A DNA stretch of 8,863 nucleotides. It comes from Alphaproteobacteria bacterium. Its GTDB lineage: Bacteria > Pseudomonadota > Alphaproteobacteria > ATCC43930 > CGMCC-115725. Positions 1 through 5,656 of this stretch are shown piece by piece. The position numbers and the translations under genes were made by a program. The stretch lies in assembly GCA_030037055.1 (NCBI GenBank), contig JASHRZ010000643.1:1-8863 (forward strand), in the 5' to 3' direction. The number at the start of each line of letters is the position of its first letter. Positions within the stretch are counted from its first letter, which is position 1. The notes beneath the pieces are model-generated. The model was not told the DNA's origin. It saw only the letters and a list, made by a program, of their open reading frames with translations, and searched no databases.

Positions 1-1
1 C

Positions 2-309
2 ACGCCGGGCCAGGACTCCGATATTACGGCGGCGCCCGACGTGGGCCGCCATGACCGCCGTCATCGCCGACAAAGCCTATGACGGCGACGAGCTGCGGAC
101 CACGATCGCCGCGCTTGGCGTCCAGCCGGTGATCCCAACAAGTCCAATCGCAAGCACGTTCATCCCTTCGATGCCGACCGATACCGTGATCGCAACGGCT
201 GAAAGACTTCCGACGCGTTGCCACCCGCTACGACAAGCTGGCGCGCAATTTCTTGCGTGCCGATCGCTGCCATGATCGCCTATTGGCTCAATTGAGTCTG
301 GACCCCTAG
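2..309 (+). pseudogene. IS5-family transposase, C-terminal part, frameshifted
   Basis: The C-terminal half of a DDE transposase is recognisable but spread over three reading frames. From position 2 one frame reads TPGQDSDITAAPD. The frame changes near 41-51, after which the next reads VIADKAYDGDELR, containing the catalytic-domain signature ADKAYD. At 135-136 a proline codon has lost one base, and the frame moves to NKSNRKHVHPFDADRYRDRN. After the AAC at 194-196 the family's expected 'LVERFFNR' block, which carries the catalytic Glu, is missing. The third frame resumes at 199 with LKDFRRVATRYDKLARNF and ends at TAG 307-309. The lesions and the lost Glu make it inactive. Family assignment is from recalled motifs. 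Confidence 0.85.
292..309. repeat. Putative IS terminal inverted repeat (right end)
   Basis: TTGAGTCTGGACCCCTAG sits exactly where the transposase frame ends and unrelated coding DNA begins. Read on the minus strand it is CTAGGGGTCCAGACTCAA, a typical IS5-group terminus. Only one copy is in the window, so the inverted repeat cannot be confirmed by pairing. The terminal CTAG may be target sequence or a target duplication rather than part of the element. Confidence 0.5.
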
Positions 310-959
310 GGCGGTTCCGCCCAGACGTCGCTTTGCTTGATGCGGTCGATGAGAGCTTGCGGATCGAATTTGCGATAGCCGGCGGGGATCGCGAACAGGA
401 CCTGCGGCTGTGGTCCTTCCTCGATGTTCTCGAGCTGGACGATCGCGCCGTTCTCGGCTTCGAGCCGTACCGGAAAGCGCAAAAGCGGCGCGATCCAAGC
501 ATCCTGCCGATTCTGCCGCGGCGACAATACTCGGTATTTCACCACCGCGCGGCCGTCGACGGTCTCGCCGCCGAGTCGGTCGCAGCGCCAGCGCTCGCCC
601 GGAGCGGCCGCGCCGGCGCGCTCGGCCATCGCCTGCCATGCCAGGCAGGGATCGTCCGGATCGAGCGGAACCAGCAGCCGGGTGAGCGGGGTTGATTGCC
701 GCGCCTCCATGAACACCCGCTGCGCCGACCGGACGAACCACGCGGATTTGGCAGCGCCATCGACAAGGAAGAAGCCGCCGGGAAACACCGGCGTCTCGAT
801 GCGCACCTTGCCCTCCGCGACATAAAGCCTTCCCGGCGCGGCGCCGGAGGTCGTCTTTAGATCGGCGGAGAATTGCTGCGCTTGAGCCGAGCCGCCGGCA
901 ATCGCCACGGCGCCAAGAATACCCAGCGCCAGAAGCGGAGCGATGGTGATTTCCTTCAT
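306..959 (-). CDS. Secreted LolA-like protein of unknown function
   Basis: This is a 217-residue exported protein. The ATG at 959 was chosen because it is followed at once by a signal peptide: MKE, then a hydrophobic stretch, with probable cleavage after AQA at residue 27. An upstream in-frame GTG at 1019 would bury that signal 20 residues in and has no ribosome site. I see no strong Shine-Dalgarno for 959 either. The mature part is rich in beta-strand-like segments (GRLYVAEGKVRIETP, FFLVDG, VVKYRVLSP) and resembles the LolA/LolB-type fold of envelope proteins seen in hypothetical proteins of rhizobia. Cys105 and Cys126 could form a disulfide. The C-terminus FDPQALIDRIKQSDVWAEPP looks full length for such proteins. 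It lies 76 bases downstream of the phosphoesterase and may be co-transcribed. Its stop codon overlaps the insertion-sequence border. The function is not known. Confidence 0.8.
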   Translation of the reverse strand: MKEITIAPLLALGILGAVAIAGGSAQAQQFSADLKTTSGAAPGRLYVAEGKVRIETPVFPGGFFLVDGAAKSAWFVRSAQRVFMEARQSTPLTRLLVPLDPDDPCLAWQAMAERAGAAAPGERWRCDRLGGETVDGRAVVKYRVLSPRQNRQDAWIAPLLRFPVRLEAENGAIVQLENIEEGPQPQVLFAIPAGYRKFDPQALIDRIKQSDVWAEPP

Positions 960-985
960 CCGCGCGCACGAAAGCGCGGCGCCAA

Positions 986-1003
986 CCGGGCTCTCGAGCC
1001 CGG
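986..1003 (-). terminator. Hairpin between phosphoesterase and LolA-like gene
   Basis: There is a perfect 7-bp stem (CCGGGCT pairing with AGCCCGG) around a four-base loop, in the 76-base gap between two minus-strand genes. On the minus strand it is followed only by TTGG, so it lacks a proper U-tract. It could be a weak terminator, an mRNA-stability element or an attenuator for the gene that follows. GC-rich DNA yields such stems by chance. Confidence 0.3.
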
Positions 1004-1035
1004 CCGGCGCCAGACTCACGAGATCAGATCGCCAG

Positions 1036-3018
1036 TCATTCCAGATACGCCTGGTTGTTGAAGGAGGCGAAGTCGAAGGCGTCGAAGAGATCGTCGAGCG
1101 CCGGCATGTTGGCGGGGACGTAGGGATCGCCCGGCCTGAGCCTCGGGTTCGGCAAATTGTCGCGGCTGCGATCGGTGAGCGGCGCCAGGAACCAGTTGCG
1201 CTCGATGAATTTCAGCAGCGACACGTGATCGGCATAGCTGTGGTTGACCTTGCCGCCGGCGGTATAGGGCGACAGGATCAGTAGCGGAATGCGCGGCCCG
1301 TCGCCGAAGAAGTCGAGCGGCTGGATGAAGCCCGAATCCCAGTAGCCGCCGGCCTCGTCCCAGGTGATGAACACCGCCGTCTCCGCCTTGAGCTTCGGAT
1401 TGGCCTCGAGCGTATCGAGGATATTCTGCACGTAGCCCTCGAAGAGATCGATCTTGGAGGTTTGCGGATGGCCATCGAGCAATCCGTCCGGCTTGCCGAC
1501 GGAGACCGCTGGCAAGGTATTGTTCTTGATGTCGGTGATGAGATCGGCGGTGTCCTTGATATGGGCGGTGCGAACCGAGGCATTGGCCATGATTGATGTC
1601 GCGTACTGGAAGGGATTGCAGATCTGGCAGTAGGCCGTGCCGAGCGCATGCGCGGGATCAGTGAGCGCCGCCGCGGTGAGGCTCGGATTCGCCGGGTTCG
1701 CCGCGACCGCCTCGTTGGAGAGGATCACGGCGTCATCATACGACCCACCGAAATAGGCCCAGGAGATGTTCCTTGCGATCAGCGCGTCGCCGATCGTCTT
1801 CACCGAAGAGGGCGGCAACGCATTCTGTACCGCCGGAACCACGCTGCCGTTCGGCAGGAAGCCCGGATTGGTGTTGTCGAACATGTAGTAGTGGTTCTCG
1901 ACACAATTCGGCTGGGCACCATAGGGCAGGCTTTCGATATAGTCGACGATCGGCTTGACCCCGGGCTGGGTGACGTCCGAGCAGTTGGCGAAGGCGTTGT
2001 CGGCGATGTACTGGTTGACGGTGCCCGATTTCGGGTTCGGATTGGCGATCAGGCTCGCGGGCGGCGTGGTGGGATTGCCGTGGCCATCGCTCCAGAAGCC
2101 GGCGTCGCCGGTGCCGAACATGAAGTGGTTGGCGCCGGTGCCGCCTTGGAACGACTGATGGAAATTGTCACTCAGGGTGAAGCGGTCGGCCAGCGTCTTC
2201 AGCAGCGACGCCTGCTCCTGCTCGGCGTCGTAGAACCCCATCTCGTTCCCTTGGCTCTGGTTCGTCGCGGAGTAGGTGTGCATGACGAACGGAAAGAGGT
2301 CGTTGAGGCAGCCGCTGGGATTGGTCTTGGTCGCGTTGGCAAGGCTGCAGTCCGATTGCTGCCAGGCCTGGAAGAAGCGGTGGGTCATGTCGCCGGTGTA
2401 GTCGTCATCGCTGATCTCGGGGCCGAGCAGCACGAAAGGTCCAGGAGGCAGCGTGCCGGCGCCGGGAATGCGCGTGTCCAGCACGCCCGGCGGCAGGCCG
2501 GTGGCGCCGGTAGTCAGCAGAACATCATCCGACGGCTCGATGTCCGGCTCCAGCGCCGCCTCGGCAATGGTGGGGAACGGCGGCGTCGAAGTGCTTTGGA
2601 ACTCGGGCGCCCCATTAGTGTTCGGCTGAGGCATCAGATTGGACGCGCCGTTGTACGGCGTCTTGGCGATGTTGGGTGCGCCGATGTAGTAGAGCGGCTG
2701 CGGCGCTACCGAATATTGCTGCGCCAGGGCGAAGTTCGGCCCGGGCGTGCCGTCCTCGTTGACGATCCCCTTGGACAATAGGTTCGAGATCGTCTGCCCG
2801 GCGCCCTTCGGCTTGTAGACGCCGAAAGTGTGGTCGAGGCCGCGATTCTCGCCGATCAGGATGATGACATGCTTGATCGGCGTCTCCGTCACCGCGCTGT
2901 TGTCGCCGCCGGCGCCGTAGCCGGCGGCGACGTAGCCGAGCGCGCACAGGGCGGTCACCGAGACGCAGATGGCGGTCCTCATCCGCCATCTCCTTCGATT
3001 GAGAAGGTCCGGTTGCAT
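1036..3018 (-). CDS. Secreted PF04185 phosphoesterase (phospholipase C / acid phosphatase family)
   Basis: This is a 660-residue exported phosphoesterase of the alkaline phosphatase-like superfamily. The N-terminus holds a signal sequence whose n-region reads NRRRWRMR before the hydrophobic core; the arginine pair is weakly Tat-like. The family's opening block is IKHVIILIGENRGLDHTFG, with the metal-binding pair Glu57-Asn58. QGGTGANHFMFGTG follows, where Thr294 aligns with the nucleophile position (Ser in AcpA, Thr in Pseudomonas PlcH). The C-terminal metal motif is FITWDEAGGYWD, with Asp554-Glu555, and then HSYADHVSLLKFIERNW. The residues needed for catalysis appear present, although ENRGLDHT departs from the usual ENRSFDHY. 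The substrate (phospholipid, nucleotide or other phosphate ester) cannot be told from sequence. ATG 3018 was chosen because GGAGGGG precedes it; ATG 2982, with AAGGAG, is an equally good start giving 648 residues. Confidence 0.9.
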   Translation of the reverse strand: MQPDLLNRRRWRMRTAICVSVTALCALGYVAAGYGAGGDNSAVTETPIKHVIILIGENRGLDHTFGVYKPKGAGQTISNLLSKGIVNEDGTPGPNFALAQQYSVAPQPLYYIGAPNIAKTPYNGASNLMPQPNTNGAPEFQSTSTPPFPTIAEAALEPDIEPSDDVLLTTGATGLPPGVLDTRIPGAGTLPPGPFVLLGPEISDDDYTGDMTHRFFQAWQQSDCSLANATKTNPSGCLNDLFPFVMHTYSATNQSQGNEMGFYDAEQEQASLLKTLADRFTLSDNFHQSFQGGTGANHFMFGTGDAGFWSDGHGNPTTPPASLIANPNPKSGTVNQYIADNAFANCSDVTQPGVKPIVDYIESLPYGAQPNCVENHYYMFDNTNPGFLPNGSVVPAVQNALPPSSVKTIGDALIARNISWAYFGGSYDDAVILSNEAVAANPANPSLTAAALTDPAHALGTAYCQICNPFQYATSIMANASVRTAHIKDTADLITDIKNNTLPAVSVGKPDGLLDGHPQTSKIDLFEGYVQNILDTLEANPKLKAETAVFITWDEAGGYWDSGFIQPLDFFGDGPRIPLLILSPYTAGGKVNHSYADHVSLLKFIERNWFLAPLTDRSRDNLPNPRLRPGDPYVPANMPALDDLFDAFDFASFNNQAYLE

Positions 3019-3028
3019 TTTCCCCTCC
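2988..3028 (-). promoter_or_regulatory. Two ribosome binding sites for alternative phosphoesterase starts
   Basis: Two in-frame ATGs each have a strong Shine-Dalgarno. GGAGGGGA (3028-3021) stands just before ATG 3018, and AAGGAGAT (2995-2988) stands about five bases before ATG 2982. The longer form adds 12 residues (MQPDLLNRRRWR), which puts the arginine cluster in front of the hydrophobic signal core. The shorter form begins MRTAICVSV. Both would be exported. The longer one could favour Tat and the shorter one Sec. Confidence 0.6.
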
Positions 3029-3085
3029 AAAGCGTTGGCGTGGATTCCCCAATTGGACGCAGCGGACCGTATCAACCGACGGTGA

Positions 3086-3117
3086 CGCCAAGGTTATAGT
3101 GGTGTTTCACTTTGGCG
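3086..3117 (-). promoter_or_regulatory. Candidate promoter and hairpin upstream of phosphoesterase
   Basis: The 128-base gap 3019-3146 between the peroxidase and phosphoesterase genes has an AT-richer patch. On the minus strand it contains TATAAC (3098-3093), a good -10 match about 75 bases upstream of ATG 3018. I see no convincing -35. The same patch can fold: CGCCAA (3086-3091) pairs with TTGGCG (3112-3117), and inside it AGTG pairs with CACT, with a six-base bulge. It could be a promoter with an overlapping operator, or a leaky terminator after the peroxidase gene. Confidence 0.3.
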
Positions 3118-3146
3118 CTTACCCACAGGGAATCGGAGGGCCTCGC

Positions 3147-4538
3147 TCAGCGCGACGGCATTTCCGCGGCCTGCAGCATCTGACGCAGCGTGCCGTAATG
3201 GGCATCGTGGATGGCGGGATTGAACAGCGACCACGGCTCCGCCGCATGAAGCAGCTTCGGCACCGTCGCCGCCATCAGCTTGCGGTAGTTCATATATGCC
3301 GCGGCGGCCGCGTCTAAATTCCCGGCGACGGCAGCGGCATCGATGCGGCGCAGCTCGAGCACGAGCTCCTTGAGCGCCGCGCGCGCCAGCGCGCGCTCCT
3401 CCTCGCCGCCGGTGACGGTGGTATCCTTGCGGTCAGGGAACGCCTCGGTGAGCTCGCGCAGCTCGCCGCCGACGGTTTCGACCGTCAAGTCGATCACCGC
3501 GCGGTCGTTAGTGGTAATCGCCGTGTCGAGCACGCTCGCGAAGTCGTTGAGCTCCCTGAGGCGGGCGTTGACGCTGTCGCGCTCATAAGGGCGGACGCCG
3601 TCGCCGATGGCGGTGAGATAGGCGACGAGGTCCTGCCGGTCGCGGGGCGCGAGGCCGAGATCGAAGACGCGATCGAAATGCGCCACCACCTGCGCGTAGC
3701 TGTCATAGCGCCCGTCGTGAAAATAGGGCGCGTTGAAATCGGCGTTCAGCAAGGTCGGCGTCTTGAACAGGCCGCCGGAGCCGACATCGTGCTGGCGATG
3801 GTCGACGAAGGCCGAAGCGGGCAGATGACAAGCGGCGCAGCTCAGGCCGGGGTCGTGCGGGAACGGCTTGGAGAACAGCGCCTCGCCCCGCCGCTCGGCC
3901 TCGCCGGCGCCGGCGGCGAGCCTGCCGCCCGGCGCAAGCCGCGGATTGGGCAGGAAGTCGATGTCCTGGATATAGGCGACCAGCGCGTCGAGGATGGCGG
4001 GCGATGGCTCGGGACCGGCGAACTCACCGACGATGACGCTGCGCACGAACTCCCTGAGCGAGGCGGTGCGGCCGTCATGGCCGTAGGGCGCGAGCAGGCG
4101 CGCGCCGCGCAGGCTGGGCGGGGTGAGGGGATCGAGCAGGCCGTTGTCCGCCCGGGGATTGAACAGCGCGCCGGTGGTGTCGAACGTGCCGGGGCGCGTC
4201 GACAGGCCCGGTATATAAAGTCGCTCGTTGCCGGCGCCGTTGTTGTGGCAGGTGTTGCAGCTGATGCCAGCGCGGCGCGCAACGTCCCCGAGAAGCGAGG
4301 GCGCGTTGAACGCCATGTCGCCGAGCCGCACGAGATAGGATTTGACGCCGCCCGCCGCCTCCGACCGAAAGATCTCGCGCGGTTGATCGAGCGCGTCCTC
4401 GTCGAGCTCCGTGCCGGCGGGCAGAACCGTCTGATGGCCGTGCACCGGGAAGGCCCCTGCAATCGGCGCCGACCCCAGCAGCATCAGCCAAGCGGCGGCA
4501 GCGGCGGCGACCGGCCGCGGCGAGGGTCGTTGCCTCAT
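3147..4538 (-). CDS. Secreted di-heme cytochrome c peroxidase family protein (CCP/MauG type)
   Basis: This is a 463-residue exported protein with two heme c sites, CNTCH (Cys94, Cys97, His98) and CAACH (Cys234, Cys237, His238). A signal peptide (an arginine- and proline-rich start, then AAAAAAWLMLLG, ending near AGA-F) sends it to the periplasm. Each heme site is followed by a matching block, PYGHDGRTASL (151-161) and PYFHDGRYDSY (271-281), showing the two-domain architecture of bacterial di-heme peroxidases. Family members reduce hydrogen peroxide or, like MauG, oxidise protein residues; which applies here is unknown. Residues about 320-463 form an extra, mostly helical tail that is not part of the usual CCP fold. 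ATG 4538 begins 19 bases after the imelysin stop, with no clear Shine-Dalgarno, which suggests an operon and perhaps coupled translation. An in-frame extension to 4649 would overlap the imelysin gene and is unlikely. Confidence 0.88.
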   Translation of the reverse strand: MRQRPSPRPVAAAAAAWLMLLGSAPIAGAFPVHGHQTVLPAGTELDEDALDQPREIFRSEAAGGVKSYLVRLGDMAFNAPSLLGDVARRAGISCNTCHNNGAGNERLYIPGLSTRPGTFDTTGALFNPRADNGLLDPLTPPSLRGARLLAPYGHDGRTASLREFVRSVIVGEFAGPEPSPAILDALVAYIQDIDFLPNPRLAPGGRLAAGAGEAERRGEALFSKPFPHDPGLSCAACHLPASAFVDHRQHDVGSGGLFKTPTLLNADFNAPYFHDGRYDSYAQVVAHFDRVFDLGLAPRDRQDLVAYLTAIGDGVRPYERDSVNARLRELNDFASVLDTAITTNDRAVIDLTVETVGGELRELTEAFPDRKDTTVTGGEEERALARAALKELVLELRRIDAAAVAGNLDAAAAAYMNYRKLMAATVPKLLHAAEPWSLFNPAIHDAHYGTLRQMLQAAEMPSR

Positions 4539-4557
4539 CGCATGCGCATCGGCCGAT

Positions 4558-5376
4558 TCACTGAATGATCTCCTCCAGCGTCGGGCTGCGCAGTCCCAGA
4601 GCCGGCGCGGCTGTCTGCAGCGCCAGCACCAGCTCCTCGCTCGCTGCACGCAGCTTGTCGGGTTCGAGCCGCGTCAAATCGGGAACCTCGACCAGCGCCT
4701 TCAAACGGTCGATCTTCGCCTGCACCGCCGCCGCGAGCGTCGCGTCGCGCACGGCCAAGCTCGGCGCAAAGATTGTCGCGAAGGCCTGGTCGATCCCGGC
4801 GACGTTGTTGCGCATGTCGTCGAGCGAGGTGCCGCTGAAGCGCGACTCGCCGCCATCCGCCTTGTTTTCGCCGACTTCGTAGGCGAGCCGCGCGGTGCCG
4901 TTGAGCAGGCGCTGCGGCAAGAGATTGATGTAGTGCACCTTCACCGACAAATCCTCGAGGTGATAGATCAACGCGTCAGTCTGGTCGCGGACATCGGTCG
5001 CATTCGCGCCGAAGAGCCGCGCCTCGATCGCGTGAAAGCCCATGAGCGCGTTCGGCCAGGCATCGATCTCGCGATCGAGATCGGGAACGAAGGCGCTGGT
5101 GAACACCTCGGCGCGCTCCCAGCCGGTGCGCGCGTCGATCCACGCCTTTCGCGCGCCCTCGACATCGGCGGCGGCGATGCAGTCGCTGAGCTTTCGCGCA
5201 CCGGCGAGCGAGCGCTCGACATTTTCGATCATGGCGGGGCGGTAGCGTTCGGCCGCTTGTTCGAGCGTCTCGGCGCGCGCTGGGGCGACGCAGATCGCCG
5301 CCAGCAGGGCGGCGGCGAAAGCGGTGGAGGCCGCGCCGATCCGGGCAATCGGCGGCGGCGCTGCGATATGCGGCAT
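4558..5376 (-). CDS. Imelysin-family (M75) periplasmic protein, EfeO/IrpA-like
   Basis: This is a 272-residue exported helical protein of the imelysin family (PF09375, peptidase-M75-like). ATG 5376 is preceded by GAGGGAG and leads into a signal peptide with likely cleavage at APARA-E (residue 35). The family signature GxHxxE is intact as GFHAIE (113-118). Other imelysin hallmarks are visible, such as a conserved-looking WIDARTGWERAE segment and acidic, leucine-rich helices. The family includes EfeO/EfeM and iron-regulated IrpA proteins. It is linked to iron uptake or binding, and peptidase activity is doubtful for most members. There is no cupredoxin domain, so it is not a full EfeO. It is first in a leftward operon with the di-heme peroxidase, a pairing that suggests a periplasmic iron- or heme-related redox role. 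No Fur- or Irr-like box was seen upstream. Confidence 0.88.
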   Translation of the reverse strand: MPHIAAPPPIARIGAASTAFAAALLAAICVAPARAETLEQAAERYRPAMIENVERSLAGARKLSDCIAAADVEGARKAWIDARTGWERAEVFTSAFVPDLDREIDAWPNALMGFHAIEARLFGANATDVRDQTDALIYHLEDLSVKVHYINLLPQRLLNGTARLAYEVGENKADGGESRFSGTSLDDMRNNVAGIDQAFATIFAPSLAVRDATLAAAVQAKIDRLKALVEVPDLTRLEPDKLRAASEELVLALQTAAPALGLRSPTLEEIIQ

Positions 5377-5656
5377 GGACTCCCTCGAGCAACGGTTCGA
5401 CGCGGAAGACGATGGCGACGCGTCCGGCCGCCGGCGATTTAACCGCGCGGGTTTTGCTCTTTTATGACATCGGCGACGCGCGCCATCGCTTCGACCTCAA
5501 ACTGGCACATTTCCGACAAACAGCCGTAACCCGTGCCGACTAGAGTCCCAGCGCCCGCACCATTCGGAACATCTTCGGAGGCAATTCAGGACGCGCGCTC
5601 TACCGCTTGGGGGCGAGGCAGATCGCACATCAGCCAAAGTCGTGGGGGTAAGCACA
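5377..5656. other. Divergent intergenic region between imelysin operon and acid phosphatase
   Basis: This 280-base spacer must hold promoters for both directions. The only AT-rich stretch is around 5450-5470 (GGTTTTGCTCTTTTATGACA). It lies between two related sequences: GATGGCGACGCG at 5411-5422 and GGCGACGCGCGCCATC at 5472-5487. These share a 9-bp direct repeat (GGCGACGCG) and a 7-bp inverted repeat (GATGGCG/CGCCATC). I could not place convincing -35/-10 pairs. A 21-codon frame at 5464 has no ribosome site and was not called. Confidence 0.4.

Larger units (their letters stand above)
1..309 (+). mobile_element. 3' remnant of an IS5-family insertion sequence
   Basis: This is the right-hand end of an insertion sequence whose left part lies outside the window. 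The broken transposase reads straight into the element's end. The last bases, TTGAGTCTGGACCCCTAG (292-309), look like the terminal inverted repeat of IS5-family elements common in Rhizobiales. The boundary is inferred because the partner repeat is not visible. The final CTAG (306-309) would suit the TA-centred targets used by several IS5 subgroups (IS427/IS1031 type). The element is no longer autonomous because its transposase is broken in several places. Confidence 0.75.

Noticed and set aside
1648..2781. 377-codon plus-strand open frame
   Set aside because: It is antisense to the phosphoesterase, whose motifs are unmistakable. Its product is Arg/Val/Gly-rich and has no family resemblance.
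3678..4568. 296-codon plus-strand open frame
   Set aside because: It is antisense to the di-heme peroxidase with its two CxxCH sites, and shows no domain or ribosome site.
3147..4649. Longer form of the peroxidase starting at 4649
   Set aside because: The added 37 residues are Arg/Trp-rich, overlap the end of the imelysin gene and would hide the signal peptide that begins at 4538.
5461..5469. Pho half-site-like TGTCATAAA on the minus strand upstream of the imelysin gene
   Set aside because: Only one half is present and no second copy lies at the 11-base period, so it does not meet even a loose Pho box.
5464..5529. 21-codon frame beginning MTSATRAIAS in the divergent spacer
   Set aside because: It has no Shine-Dalgarno, no recognisable feature and no coding bias that can be judged at this length; it probably occurs by chance.
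5566..5600. GGAAC motif suggesting an ECF/EcfG sigma promoter before the acid phosphatase
   Set aside because: No CGTT-type -10 partner occurs at the required 16-17 base spacing.
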